Notes: generated from the sequence alone by a model not told the origin. Positions 39,332-48,033 are shown, counted from the stretch's first letter. The stretch is 64,000 bases of DNA from Thermomonas sp. XSG (GCF_014678725.1 NZ_CP061497.1:744001-808000), one strand, 5' to 3'. Program-made: numbers and translations.

Positions 39332-39337
39332 GATAAT
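39332..39337 (+). promoter_or_regulatory. putative -10 element (GATAAT), 5 nt before dbpA
   Basis: GGCGATAATGGGCA lies directly before the dbpA ATG at 39343. The distance is too short for a leader with a ribosome-binding site, so a leaderless mRNA is likely if this is the promoter. Confidence 0.35.
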
Positions 39338-39342
39338 GGGCA

Positions 39343-40725
39343 ATGACCACGCCCGCTACCTTCGCCGACCTCGCCCTTGCGCCCTCCCTGCGCGCCGGCC
39401 TCGACGCACTCGACTACACCGCTCTCACGCCCATCCAGGCGCAGGCGTTGCCCGCCATGCTCGAAGGCCGCGATCTGGTCGCGCAGGCGCCCACCGGCAG
39501 CGGCAAGACCGCCGCGTTCGGACTGGGCCTCCTGCAACGGATCGACCCCGCGGCCGGCGGCACGCAGGCGCTGGTGCTCTGCCCCACCCGCGAGCTGGCC
39601 GACCAGGTGGGCAAGCAACTGCGCAAACTGGCCACCGGCATCGCCAACCTCAAGCTGTCGGTGCTGTGCGGCGGCATCCCGCTTGCGCCGCAGCTGGCGT
39701 CGCTGGCGCATGCCCCGCAGGTGGTGGTGGGCACGCCCGGACGGGTGCTGGAACTGGTGCAGAAGGACGCGCTGGACCTGCGCGGAGTGCGCGTGCTGGT
39801 GCTGGACGAGGCCGACCGCATGCTGGACATGGGATTCGACGAACCGATCCGCGCGCTGGTCAAGCGCACCCCGAAAACGCGGCAAAGCCTGCTGTTCTCA
39901 GCCACCTACCCCGACGCCATCCGCACGCTGGCCACCGCGATGCTGCGCGAGCCGCTGGAAGTCAGCGTCGACGGCGGCGCCCAGCCAGCCACCATCGAAA
40001 CGCATTTCTTCGAGGCCGAACCCGCCCGCCGCGCGCCGCAGCTGGCCGCGCTGCTGCTGCAGTTCAACCCGGAATCCACCGTGGTGTTCTGCAATATGCG
40101 CAAGGACACCGAGGAAGTGGTGGGCTCGCTGGCGCACTACGGCTTCACCGCGCTAGCGCTGCACGGTGACATGGAGCAGCGGGACCGCGAGGAGGTGCTG
40201 GTGCGCTTCGCCAACCGCAGCTGCAACGTGCTGGTGGCCAGCGACGTGGCCGCGCGCGGGCTGGACATCGACGACATCGGCGCGGTGGTGAACTTCGAAC
40301 TGCCCACCGACGCCGACACCTACCTGCACCGCATCGGCCGCACCGGCCGCGCCGGCCGCGATGGGCTGGCACTGAGCCTAGTTGCGCCGGGCGAGCGCAA
40401 CCGCGCCGCGCTGATCGAGGAACGCCAGGGAAACCCGATCCGCTTCGAACGCATCGCAGCGTTGGAAGGCAAGCCGCGCGGCGTGCCGCAGGCGGCGATG
40501 GCGACACTGCGCATCGACGCCGGCCGCACCGACAAGCTGCGCCCCGGCGACATCGTCGGCGCGCTCACCGGCGAGGCGGGACTGGCGAAGGAGGCCGTCG
40601 GCAAGATCGACGTCTATCCCACCCGCAGCTACGTGGCGATCGCCCGCGGCCAGGCCGACCGCGCACTGGAGCGCCTGCGCGCCGGCAGGATCAAAGGCCG
40701 GCGCTTCCGCATCCACCGGCTGTAG
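39343..40725 (+). CDS. dbpA: ATP-dependent RNA helicase DbpA
   Basis: DbpA is a DEAD-box helicase that acts on 23S rRNA hairpin 92 during large-subunit assembly. The 460-residue protein has the Q motif (YTALTPIQAQALPAML), motif I APTGSGKTAAFGLG, DEAD motif LVLDEADRMLDMGF, SAT (LFSATYP), and motif VI HRIGRTGRAG. The C-terminal RNA-recognition domain that gives rRNA specificity is present, including IDVYPTRSYVAI and KGRRFRIHRL. It is convergent with arsJ. Confidence 0.96.
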   Translation: MTTPATFADLALAPSLRAGLDALDYTALTPIQAQALPAMLEGRDLVAQAPTGSGKTAAFGLGLLQRIDPAAGGTQALVLCPTRELADQVGKQLRKLATGIANLKLSVLCGGIPLAPQLASLAHAPQVVVGTPGRVLELVQKDALDLRGVRVLVLDEADRMLDMGFDEPIRALVKRTPKTRQSLLFSATYPDAIRTLATAMLREPLEVSVDGGAQPATIETHFFEAEPARRAPQLAALLLQFNPESTVVFCNMRKDTEEVVGSLAHYGFTALALHGDMEQRDREEVLVRFANRSCNVLVASDVAARGLDIDDIGAVVNFELPTDADTYLHRIGRTGRAGRDGLALSLVAPGERNRAALIEERQGNPIRFERIAALEGKPRGVPQAAMATLRIDAGRTDKLRPGDIVGALTGEAGLAKEAVGKIDVYPTRSYVAIARGQADRALERLRAGRIKGRRFRIHRL

Positions 40726-40740
40726 GCCGAGCGGGTGCGG

Positions 40741-40779
40741 TGCCGTGCCGGCTATGGTGCGCCCGGCACCGGCACGGCA
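40741..40779. terminator. inverted repeat between dbpA and arsJ
   Basis: An 11 bp perfect stem (40741-40751 with 40769-40779) with a 17-base loop lies after dbpA and covers the arsJ stop codon. It could stop both convergent transcripts. The long loop and lack of a T-run make this uncertain. Confidence 0.35.
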
Positions 40780-41978
40780 TGCCGCGGCAGCGCCAGCGAA
40801 ATGAGCGCTGCCAGCGCGACGAACACCGCCGAGATCGCCAGGCATGCGCCGAGCCCCGCCTGCTGGAACACCCAGCCGGACAGCACCGTGCCCAGCAGGC
40901 GGCCCAGCGCATTGGCCATGTAGTAGAAGCCGACGTCCAACGACACGCCGTCCTCGCTGGCGTAGCTGACGATCAAGTAGCTGTGCAGCGACGAATTGAT
41001 CGCGAACAGCACGCCGAACACCATCAGCCCGAAAACCAGGACGAGCTCGGCCGGATACTCCCGCGCCAGCAGCCCCGCCATCGTCGCGGGGATGATCGCC
41101 AGCAGCGTTGCCCAGCCGAACGCCGCGCGGCCGTCGGGGACTTCGCCACCGCGTCGCCCGGTGACATACGGCGCCAATGACTGCACCAGCCCGTAGCCGA
41201 TCACCCACGCGGCCAGGAACCCGCCCACCTGCCAGAAATCCCAGCCCAGCGACTGCGCCAGGAACACCGGCAAGGCGACCACGAACCACACGTCGCGTGC
41301 GCCGAACAGGAACAGCCGCGCCGCCGACAGCAGGTTGATCGCGCGACTCTTGGACAGCAGGTCGCGGAACCTGGGCGTGTGCTTCGCCTTGCCCAGGTCG
41401 CGCTTGAGCAGGGCCAGGCTCGACAACCACACCAGTGCCAGCGAGAAGGCCATGGCGGCAACCGAGGCCTTGAACCCGACCACGCTCAAGAGCGCGCCAC
41501 CGAGGAAGAACCCGATCCCCTTCAGCGCATTCTTGGAGCCGGTGAGCGCGGCCACCCAGCGGTACAGCGTGCCCTGCCGCTCGCCCGGCACCAGCAGCTT
41601 GATGCTGCCCTTGGCGCTCATCTTGTTGAGATCCTTGGCGATGCCGGACAGCGCCTGTGCAGCCATCACCCACGGCACCGCCAGCACCGCCGATGGCACC
41701 AGCAGCATCGACAGGGCCACCACCTGCATCGCCAGCCCGAGGTTCATCGTGCGATTGAGCCCGAGGCGTGCGCCCAGCCAGCCGCCGACGAGGTTGGTGA
41801 TGACGCCGAAGATCTCGTAGAACAGGAACAACATCGCCACCTGCAGCGGCGAATAGCCCAACTGGTGGAAGTGCAGCACCACCAGCATGCGCAGCGCACC
41901 GTCGGTCAGGGTGAACGCCCAGTAATTGCCGGTGACCAGCAGGTACTGGCGAACGTCCGGCGACAGGCGCGAAAGCAT
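40752..41978 (-). CDS. arsJ: organoarsenical efflux MFS transporter ArsJ
   Basis: ArsJ exports 1-arseno-3-phosphoglycerate, formed when GAPDH uses arsenate in place of phosphate. The exported product then breaks down to arsenate outside. The 408-residue protein is an MFS carrier with about twelve membrane segments (YWAFTLTDGALRMLVVLHFH near the start, FFLGGALLSVVGF in the middle). The assignment rests on the GAPDH gene 4 bp upstream and the ArsR-headed operon, the known arsJ context. It is the last gene of the five-gene leftward operon. Confidence 0.9.
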   Translation of the reverse strand: MLSRLSPDVRQYLLVTGNYWAFTLTDGALRMLVVLHFHQLGYSPLQVAMLFLFYEIFGVITNLVGGWLGARLGLNRTMNLGLAMQVVALSMLLVPSAVLAVPWVMAAQALSGIAKDLNKMSAKGSIKLLVPGERQGTLYRWVAALTGSKNALKGIGFFLGGALLSVVGFKASVAAMAFSLALVWLSSLALLKRDLGKAKHTPRFRDLLSKSRAINLLSAARLFLFGARDVWFVVALPVFLAQSLGWDFWQVGGFLAAWVIGYGLVQSLAPYVTGRRGGEVPDGRAAFGWATLLAIIPATMAGLLAREYPAELVLVFGLMVFGVLFAINSSLHSYLIVSYASEDGVSLDVGFYYMANALGRLLGTVLSGWVFQQAGLGACLAISAVFVALAALISLALPRHAVPVPGAP

Positions 41979-41982
41979 CGGC

Positions 41983-42987
41983 TCAGCCCGCCTTGCCGAC
42001 CAGCCGCACCAGCTCGGCGGTGCGGTTCACGTAGCCCCATTCGTTGTCGTACCAGGCGTAGAGCTTCACCTGGGTGCCGTTGATGACCATCGTGGACAAC
42101 GCATCGATGATGCTGGAGCGCGGATCGGTCTGGAAATCGATCGACACCAGCGGACGGGTTTCATAGCCCAGCACGCCCTTGAGTTCGCCTTCGGCCGCCG
42201 ACTGCAACAACTGGTTGACCTCCCCTACCGTGGTCGCACGCTCCACCTCGAACACGCAGTCGGTCAGCGAGGCATTGGTCAGGGGCACGCGCACCGCGTG
42301 GCCGTTCAAGCGCCCCTTGAGTCCGGGAAAAATCTCGGCGATGGCGGTGGCCGAACCGGTCGAGGTCGGGATCAGGCTGCTGCCACATGCGCGCGCGCGG
42401 CGCAGGTCCTTGTGCGGCGCATCGACGATAACCTGCGTGTTGGTCAGGCTGTGGATGGTGGTCAGGCTGCCGTGGCGGATTCCCAGGCCTTCGTGGATCA
42501 CCTTGACCACCGGCGCCAGGCAGTTGGTCGTGCACGAGGCCGCGGACACGATGCGATGCTGCGCCGGATCGAAGCGTTGGTGGTTCACGCCCATGACCAC
42601 GTCCAGCGCACCGGGCGACTTGACCGGCGCGGTCACCACCACGCGCTTCACGCCCTGATCCAGGTACGGCTGCAGCACGTCTGGCTTGCGGAACCTGCCG
42701 GACGCCTCGATCACCACGTCGCAGCCGGACCAGTCGGTGGCGGCCAACTCCTTGTTGCGACTGACCGGGATGCGCACGCCATCGACAAGCAACGCATCGC
42801 CATCGGCGATCGCCTCGCGCGTCCAACGCCCGTGCACCGAATCGAAATCCAGCAGGTGCGCAAGCGTTGCCGCATCGCCGGCCGGGTCGTTGATGTGGAC
42901 GAATTGCAGGTCGGGATTGCCCCAGGCCGCACGCAGGGTGAGGCGCCCCATGCGGCCGAAGCCGTTGATGCCAACGCGAATCGCCAT
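41983..42987 (-). CDS. ArsJ-associated glyceraldehyde-3-phosphate dehydrogenase
   Basis: The 334-residue protein is a full [22 protein letters not shown] for NAD binding, catalytic Cys152 in [12 protein letters not shown], and the C-terminal [15 protein letters not shown]. Next to arsJ such enzymes make 1-arseno-3-phosphoglycerate from arsenate and glyceraldehyde 3-phosphate for export, so it is probably a dedicated resistance enzyme and not the housekeeping GAPDH. The start at 42987 (MAIRVGING) has a GAGG/AAGG-rich ribosome-binding region. The housekeeping copy should be elsewhere. Confidence 0.92.
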   Translation of the reverse strand: MAIRVGINGFGRMGRLTLRAAWGNPDLQFVHINDPAGDAATLAHLLDFDSVHGRWTREAIADGDALLVDGVRIPVSRNKELAATDWSGCDVVIEASGRFRKPDVLQPYLDQGVKRVVVTAPVKSPGALDVVMGVNHQRFDPAQHRIVSAASCTTNCLAPVVKVIHEGLGIRHGSLTTIHSLTNTQVIVDAPHKDLRRARACGSSLIPTSTGSATAIAEIFPGLKGRLNGHAVRVPLTNASLTDCVFEVERATTVGEVNQLLQSAAEGELKGVLGYETRPLVSIDFQTDPRSSIIDALSTMVINGTQVKLYAWYDNEWGYVNRTAELVRLVGKAG

Positions 42988-42997
42988 GTCCTTGCCC

Positions 42998-43258
42998 TCA
43001 TCCATTGCCATGCAACCCGGCGTCATGGGCCAGGATCAGGTCTTCGATCGACTTCGGCGCCAGCACCCGCCCGGTGGAGACGACGACATCATCGATTGCG
43101 AGCGCGGGGGTGGACATCACCCCGAGCATCGCGATCTCTGTGAGGTCGGTGACTTTCACGATCTCGGCATCGCGGCCCATGTTGTCGAGGGCACGCCGCG
43201 TGTTGTCCGCCAGCATTATGCACTTGGAGCAGCCGGATCCCAGAATCTTGATGCGCAT
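42998..43258 (-). CDS. thioredoxin-like small redox protein (arsenic operon)
   Basis: This 86-residue protein is of the small 'redox-active disulfide' type: [13 protein letters not shown] with the CxxC pair at Cys10 and Cys13, then a cis-proline-type [18 protein letters not shown]. It lies between the permease and GAPDH genes, 14 and 10 bp from each. Such proteins are regularly next to COG0701 permeases in metalloid clusters and may pass arsenic or electrons to them. The exact chemistry is not established. Confidence 0.88.
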   Translation of the reverse strand: MRIKILGSGCSKCIMLADNTRRALDNMGRDAEIVKVTDLTEIAMLGVMSTPALAIDDVVVSTGRVLAPKSIEDLILAHDAGLHGNG

Positions 43259-43272
43259 GGCGCCGTCCTCGG

Positions 43273-44274
43273 TCAGGTGAAAAAGGATGCGGTGGCGTTG
43301 AACAGCAGGCCGATCACGACGATGCCGGCAACGACGATGAACAAGAACGTTGCCAGCAGGCGGGCCTTGACCACCCGTTTGAGCATGATCAGCGAGGGCA
43401 GCGACAGCGCGGTGACCGCCATCATGAAAGCAAGCACGGTGCCCAGGCCGACGCCCTTTCCGACCAGCGCCTCGGCGATAGGGAGCGTGCCGAAGATGTC
43501 CGCGTACACGGGGACGCCCACCAGCACCGCCACCGGCACCGCCCACCACTTGTCCTGCCCCAGCAGCGTGGTGATCACATCCTGCGGGATCCAGTTGTGG
43601 ATTGCAGCGCCGATGCCTACGCCGATCAGCACGTACAGCCATACCCGGCGCACGATCTCGATGACCTGATCGCGCGCATAGGCTGCACGCTCACGCCAGC
43701 TCATTGCCTGCGGCGCCACGTCCACCGCCGGTGCGCGGGTAACGAACGCCTCAATCTCCCCATCCATCCGCAACGCACCGATCAGGGTGCCTCCCGCCAC
43801 CGCCAGGACAATGCCAACGGCGACATAGGCGATCGCCACCGTCCAGTTGAAGATGCTGGCCAGCAGGATCATCGAAGCCAGATCCACGAGCGGCGAGGAG
43901 ATCAAAAACGAGAACGTGACCCCCAACGGCAAGCCCGCGCTGGTGAAGCCGATGAACAGCGGGATCGACGAGCAGGAACAAAACGGCGTCACCGTACCCA
44001 GCAGGGCGCCCACCGTATTCGCCTTGACCCCGCGCATGCCCCCCAGGATCCGGCGCGTGCGTTCCGGCGGGAAGTGGCTCTGGATCCATGACACCGCGAA
44101 GATCAGGACCGCCAGCAGCAGGAAGATCTTGATCGTGTCGTAAATGAAGAAGTGCACCGATCCACCGAGCCGGCTGGAAGGATCCATCCCCGCCCTCCCC
44201 AACAGCCATGCCACGAGGTCGGACAGCCATTGCATCCGCAGCAGTTGTTCATTGAGCCAGCGCAGGATTTCCAT
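43273..44274 (-). CDS. COG0701/DUF318 permease (ArsP-like)
   Basis: The 333-residue protein has about eight to ten membrane segments and the family motif TPFCSCSSIPLFIGF followed by GVTFSFLISSPLVD. COG0701 permeases include ArsP, an exporter of trivalent organoarsenicals, but many members have unknown substrates. Its ATG shares one base with the arsR stop (TGATG), so the two are translationally coupled. A longer upstream reading is excluded because it would run far into arsR. The CSC motif could bind As(III). Confidence 0.88.
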   Translation of the reverse strand: MEILRWLNEQLLRMQWLSDLVAWLLGRAGMDPSSRLGGSVHFFIYDTIKIFLLLAVLIFAVSWIQSHFPPERTRRILGGMRGVKANTVGALLGTVTPFCSCSSIPLFIGFTSAGLPLGVTFSFLISSPLVDLASMILLASIFNWTVAIAYVAVGIVLAVAGGTLIGALRMDGEIEAFVTRAPAVDVAPQAMSWRERAAYARDQVIEIVRRVWLYVLIGVGIGAAIHNWIPQDVITTLLGQDKWWAVPVAVLVGVPVYADIFGTLPIAEALVGKGVGLGTVLAFMMAVTALSLPSLIMLKRVVKARLLATFLFIVVAGIVVIGLLFNATASFFT

Positions 44275-44636
44275 CAGCGGATGCTCCGGGCTCTTGCAGA
44301 CGGCGCTGTTGCCTCTGCTTTCCTGCTCGCAACCGGTGCGCACTGCGCACTGTCACCGCCACAGCAGTTGCGGGTGAGGAAAGCGATGAGCTCGGCCATC
44401 CGCCGGAAGTCGGCGCTGTAGCGGATGCACCGGCCCAACTGCTCGCCGCGGATCAACCCGGCGGCGCTCAGCTCCTTCAGGTGGAACGACAGGGTGGCCC
44501 CGGGCAACGACAGCGCCTCGGCGATATCGCCCGCCATGCGGCCCTCCGGGCCCGCCTCGACCAGCAGACGGAATACCGAAAGGCGGGTGGCCTGCCCCAG
44601 CGCCGACAAGGCGAGGGTTGCATCTTTTATTTCCAT
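44274..44636 (-). CDS. arsR: ArsR-family arsenical-responsive repressor
   Basis: The 120-residue protein has a winged helix-turn-helix (about residues 18-75) with LPGATLSFHLKELSAAGLI as the recognition part. Candidate As(III) ligands are Cys91, Cys92 and Cys99 in NCCGGDSAQC, with Cys70 nearer the DNA-binding domain. The classical ELCVCDL motif is absent, so it belongs to a C-terminal-cysteine type. It heads the leftward arsenic operon. The -10 element lies only 6 nt before the ATG, so the mRNA may be leaderless. Confidence 0.92.
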   Translation of the reverse strand: MEIKDATLALSALGQATRLSVFRLLVEAGPEGRMAGDIAEALSLPGATLSFHLKELSAAGLIRGEQLGRCIRYSADFRRMAELIAFLTRNCCGGDSAQCAPVASRKAEATAPSARARSIR

Positions 44637-44647
44637 GTTTCTAGAAT
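44618..44647 (+). promoter_or_regulatory. promoter of the ATP-grasp-like gene (TTGCAT, 18 bp, TAGAAT)
   Basis: A -35 TTGCAT at 44618-44623 and -10 TAGAAT at 44642-44647 are 18 bp apart. The -35 lies inside the arsR coding start region. The -10 overlaps the -10 of arsR on the other strand. Confidence 0.55.
44639..44646. promoter_or_regulatory. palindrome TTCTAGAA, candidate core of an ArsR operator
   Basis: A perfect 8 bp palindrome covers the overlapping -10 elements of arsR and the divergent gene. A looser dyad ATTGG...CCGAAT lies beside it at 44648-44663. One bound repressor here would block both promoters. No ArsR footprint is known to me for this sequence. Confidence 0.45.
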
Positions 44648-44671
44648 ATTGGAATTACCGAATCGTAGCAA
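44643..44671 (-). promoter_or_regulatory. promoter of arsR operon (TTGCTA, 17 bp, TATTCT)
   Basis: On the minus strand -35 TTGCTA (44671-44666) and -10 TATTCT (44648-44643) are 17 bp apart, the best promoter match in this window. The -10 ends 6 nt before the arsR ATG. Confidence 0.6.
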
Positions 44672-44677
44672 CCCGCC

Positions 44678-46105
44678 ATGACAGAAATGCGACTGTCCGA
44701 TGTTGCACCGCCAGCCATGGCCGCGCCGGCTCCGGGCGGACGCCGGGCGTGCGCCGCAGCGTCGCCTTCTGCAGCCAGCGAGCGCCTGAACGCGGAGTGC
44801 TTTTGCGTGGGCCTGGACGACGACGCCCTGCGCGCTGCGATCGAAGCGGCCAGCCCGCAGCCCGGATTCCTGGCGCTGCTGCAGGAGCGCTGTCCGTACG
44901 CGTTTGCCGCGCATCCGGTGTTCGTTTCGGCGCGTCAAAGCGCAAGGATGACGGCGCTGGTCGGCGCGATCGAATCGGTGGTGGCGCTGCCTGCCTATCA
45001 GGATGAAGTCCTGAAGCGCGCGCCTGCCATCGCGCGCTACCAGCCGGGCGCAAGCGGCGTGTTCTTCGGTTACGACTTCCATGTGAGCAACACCGGCCTG
45101 GGCCTTATCGAAATCAACACCAACGCCGGCGGTGCGATGCTCAACGCCCTGCTTGCCCGCGCGCAGCGGGCCTGCTGCGCCGCGGTGCAGGACCTGCTGC
45201 CGGCCGCCGCCACGGTGGAGGCATTCGAGTCGGGCATCGTGGCGATGTTCCGCAACGAATGGTCGCTGAGCGGGAAAACCCGCCCGCTGCGCAGCATCGC
45301 CATCGTGGACGAGAACCCCGAGGCGCAATACCTGTATCCGGAATTCCTGCTGTTCCAGCAGCTGTTCGAAGCCCACGGCCTGCGCGCGATCATCACCGCG
45401 CCCGAGGCGCTGCAACTGCGCGACGGCGTGCTGTATTGCGGCGCCGAGGCGATCGACCTGGTTTACAACCGCCTCACCGATTTCTACTTCGAAACCGAAG
45501 CCAGCGCCGTCCTGCGCGAGGCTTACCTTTCCGACGCCGCGGTGGTGACGCCACATCCGCGCGCGCATGCGCTGCATGCGGACAAGCGCAACCTCGTCCT
45601 GCTCTCCGATCCCGGCCATCTGCGCCGGCTGGGCGTGCCCGAATCCACCCAGGCGGTGCTGCTGGAACACATCCCGCGCACCGAGATCGTGACCGCCGCG
45701 AACGCCGACCACCTGTGGGGCGAGCGCAAGCGGCTCTTCTTCAAGCCGTTCGCGGGATTCGGGAGCCGCGCCGCGTACCGCGGCGACAAGCTCACCCGGC
45801 GCGTATGGCAGCAGATCGCCACCGGGGGCTACATCGCACAAGTGCTGGTCGCGCCCGGCGAGCGCATGCTGTCGGAACACGATGCCGCGCCCGCGCTCAA
45901 ATTCGACCTGCGCGAATATGTCTACCAAGGGCAAGTGCAGTGGACAGCGGCCAGGTTGTACCAGGGACAGACCACCAACTTCCGCACCCCCGGCGGCGGG
46001 TTCGCCCCGGTCTACGAAACGCCAGACGCCAGTCTGGATACGCAGGGAACCGCGATGCCGGTTGACTGCGGCGGCGTGGGCTGCACGACCCCGGAAGCAC
46101 ACTGA
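44678..46105 (+). CDS. uncharacterised ATP-grasp-like protein divergent from arsR
   Basis: I do not recognise a named family for this 475-residue protein. It has features of an ATP-grasp ligase: GLIEINTNAGGAM near residue 145, RLFFKPFAGFGSRAAYRGDK with a likely ATP-binding lysine, KFDLREYVYQG, and a late NFRTPGGGFAPV that could hold the metal-binding Asn. Cysteines cluster at both ends: CFC at 41-43 and CGGVGC at 464-469. It is divergent from arsR with interlocked promoters, so it is probably part of the arsenic response. A thiol-ligase or peptide-forming role is conceivable but unsupported. Another in-frame ATG is at 44687. Confidence 0.75.
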   Translation: MTEMRLSDVAPPAMAAPAPGGRRACAAASPSAASERLNAECFCVGLDDDALRAAIEAASPQPGFLALLQERCPYAFAAHPVFVSARQSARMTALVGAIESVVALPAYQDEVLKRAPAIARYQPGASGVFFGYDFHVSNTGLGLIEINTNAGGAMLNALLARAQRACCAAVQDLLPAAATVEAFESGIVAMFRNEWSLSGKTRPLRSIAIVDENPEAQYLYPEFLLFQQLFEAHGLRAIITAPEALQLRDGVLYCGAEAIDLVYNRLTDFYFETEASAVLREAYLSDAAVVTPHPRAHALHADKRNLVLLSDPGHLRRLGVPESTQAVLLEHIPRTEIVTAANADHLWGERKRLFFKPFAGFGSRAAYRGDKLTRRVWQQIATGGYIAQVLVAPGERMLSEHDAAPALKFDLREYVYQGQVQWTAARLYQGQTTNFRTPGGGFAPVYETPDASLDTQGTAMPVDCGGVGCTTPEAH

Positions 46106-46143
46106 AGCGAACCAAGATCGTCAGCGCCGTCCGGATCGACGCC

Positions 46144-46797
46144 TCAGGCTGCCCCGGCGGCGAGCTCGCGCAGCGCGCGCTCGAATACCTCCGGCGGCTG
46201 TCCGCCGGAAATCAGGTGCTTCCGCTCAACGATCACCGCCGGCACGCTGCTGATGCCCAGGCCCTGGAAGAATTTCTCCGCATCACGCACGGCATCGGCG
46301 AACTCGCCGCCCGCCAGCACTGCGCTCGCACGCTGCGCATCGAGGCCGACCCCGGCGGCCACCTCGGCAAGCACCGCGTGGTCACTGATGTCGCGGCCTT
46401 CGCTGAAGTTGGCCACCAGCAGCGCGCGCTTCAGCGGCAACTGGCGCTCCGGCGCTTCGGCCGCCGCCCAGTGCAGCAGGCGATGTGCATCGAAGGTATT
46501 CCAGGTGCGGCTACGGGCATTGAAATCGAAGCTGAAACCCAGCTCCGCGCCGCGATCGCGGATGCGCGCCTGGTTCTCGGCCAGCTGCGCGTCGCTCATG
46601 CCGTACTTGCGCTTCAGGTTCCCGGCCACGTCCATGCCGCCGGCGGGCATGTTCGGGTCCAGCTCGAATGGCTGGAAATGGATCTCCGCCTCCACCTCGC
46701 CCTGCAGCTGGCGCAACGCCTGCTCCAGCGAGGCCAGGCCCACCGCGCACCACGGGCAGACCACGTCGGACACGAAATCTATGCGCAGCTTGGTCAT
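46144..46797 (-). CDS. DsbA-family oxidoreductase, FrnE-like
   Basis: The 217-residue protein has the thioredoxin-fold DsbA pattern of the FrnE group: DFVSDVVCPWCAVGLASLE with the redox pair Cys14 and Cys17, FQPFELDPNMP, FNTFDAHRLLHWA-type sequence (here WNTFDAHRLLHWA), and the cis-proline loop GISSVPAVIVE. There is no signal peptide, so it is cytoplasmic. Members act as disulfide isomerases or glutathione-linked enzymes. It is convergent with the ATP-grasp-like gene of the arsenic cluster. Confidence 0.92.
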   Translation of the reverse strand: MTKLRIDFVSDVVCPWCAVGLASLEQALRQLQGEVEAEIHFQPFELDPNMPAGGMDVAGNLKRKYGMSDAQLAENQARIRDRGAELGFSFDFNARSRTWNTFDAHRLLHWAAAEAPERQLPLKRALLVANFSEGRDISDHAVLAEVAAGVGLDAQRASAVLAGGEFADAVRDAEKFFQGLGISSVPAVIVERKHLISGGQPPEVFERALRELAAGAA

Positions 46798-46881
46798 GCC
46801 GGAATCCCTCGATGAAAGACGCGCAGAGTGCCACGCCGTCACCATCGCTTCATCTCCTACGCTGCAACGCACTGGCGCGCC

Positions 46882-47763
46882 TCAATTGCCGGGACTCACC
46901 CAGCGCTGCAGCGCCTGCGCAAAACCCGCGCCCTGCGCAGGATCCACGCCGAGGTAGAAATCCGGCTCGATCAACTCGGCCTCCATCAGCAGCCAGCGGC
47001 CGTCGGCGTCCGGCAGCGTGTCGATGCGTGCGTACAGCAGCGGTTCGTCAACCACCCGCAGCACCTGTTCCGCCAGCGCCAACGCCTCGGCAGGCGGCGC
47101 CGGCACCAGTGCGTATTGTCCGCCGAACTCTTCCTGGATGCGGAACTCGCCGACCACCGGCCGCTTGTTCACCACGTGGCTGAGATGGCCACCGAAGTAC
47201 AGCAGCGAGGTCTCTCCCTGCGTTTCGATGGTCGACAGGTAAGGCTGCAGGAGCATCGGCATGGGTTCCGCCGCGTCGATGACATCGCCGCGCCGCAACC
47301 GGCGCGTCTTCCACGCGCCGCCAGAGACCGCCGGCTTGGCGATCAATTCCTCCGCGCCGGTGTCGGCGAACGCCTGCTCGACCGCCGCCTGCGTCAGCGC
47401 GTCCACGAACGCGGTGGGTGGGATCGCCACGCCCAGCTCCGCCAGCTCACACAGATAGCGCTTGTCGGTATTCCACGCCAGCACCTTTGCCGGATTCGCC
47501 AGCGGCAGGCCTTCACGCTGCCAGGTCGCGCAAGCGCGCTGCCAGCGCGCGGCGTCGTGGTGGTAGCCCCAGGCCAGCAGCGGCAGTACGCAGGCGTAGC
47601 CGCGCAGTGCGGAAGCGTCGTCCACATGCGCCGTCCACGGCGTCGGTACGGCGTCGATGCCGGCGCCCTCCAGCGCGCGCTGCAGGCGCGCCAGCACCTT
47701 CGGCCACAGATCGGGATAGGCGACTTCCGCGGGGTCGGGAGTGAGGATGGCGACGCGGATCAT
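46882..47763 (-). CDS. ATP-grasp domain protein of unknown substrate
   Basis: The 293-residue protein has an ATP-grasp layout like RimK or glutathione synthetase: an N-terminal pre-ATP-grasp part, the lysine in EELIAKPAVSGGAWKTRRL, MLLQPYL, and the metal-binding set in YARIDTLPD and LMEAELIEPDFYL. It probably ligates a carboxylate to an amine or thiol, but the substrates are unknown. It overlaps the 74-residue protein upstream by four bases (ATGA), so the two are co-translated. No close relation to the ATP-grasp-like protein at 44678 is visible. Confidence 0.82.
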   Translation of the reverse strand: MIRVAILTPDPAEVAYPDLWPKVLARLQRALEGAGIDAVPTPWTAHVDDASALRGYACVLPLLAWGYHHDAARWQRACATWQREGLPLANPAKVLAWNTDKRYLCELAELGVAIPPTAFVDALTQAAVEQAFADTGAEELIAKPAVSGGAWKTRRLRRGDVIDAAEPMPMLLQPYLSTIETQGETSLLYFGGHLSHVVNKRPVVGEFRIQEEFGGQYALVPAPPAEALALAEQVLRVVDEPLLYARIDTLPDADGRWLLMEAELIEPDFYLGVDPAQGAGFAQALQRWVSPGN

Positions 47764-47984
47764 GCCCGCAGGCCAGCCAGCACTTCCGAAACGTTCAGGC
47801 CGAGCTCGAGCTGCAGGCGCACGTACTCGCGCTCCTTGCGCGACAGCGTGCGCCCCATCTCCAGGCGCACGTCCTCCGCCTGCAGGATGCGCATGATGCG
47901 CGGCAGGGCCGAACCGATGGCATCGGGGCCGTAGCCGGCTTCGCGCAGGGCGGCCTTGATCAGGGTTTCAGCGTCCATGGGCAT
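47760..47984 (-). CDS. 74-residue protein co-translated with the ATP-grasp gene
   Basis: This 74-residue protein is charged and predicted mostly helical (ALPRIMRILQAEDVRLEMG, LSRKEREYVRLQLELGLNV). I do not recognise a family. It ends in LAGLRA. The four-base overlap with the following ATP-grasp gene implies a functional link, for example a partner, a carrier or a substrate protein, but none can be shown. It contains no cysteine and no obvious core repeats. ATG at 47984 or, two codons later, 47978. Confidence 0.65.
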   Translation of the reverse strand: MPMDAETLIKAALREAGYGPDAIGSALPRIMRILQAEDVRLEMGRTLSRKEREYVRLQLELGLNVSEVLAGLRA

Positions 47985-48033
47985 CCAGTTCGATCAGTGG
48001 GCTGCGGCGAGCGTAGGCCGAAGGGCGGTTCGC

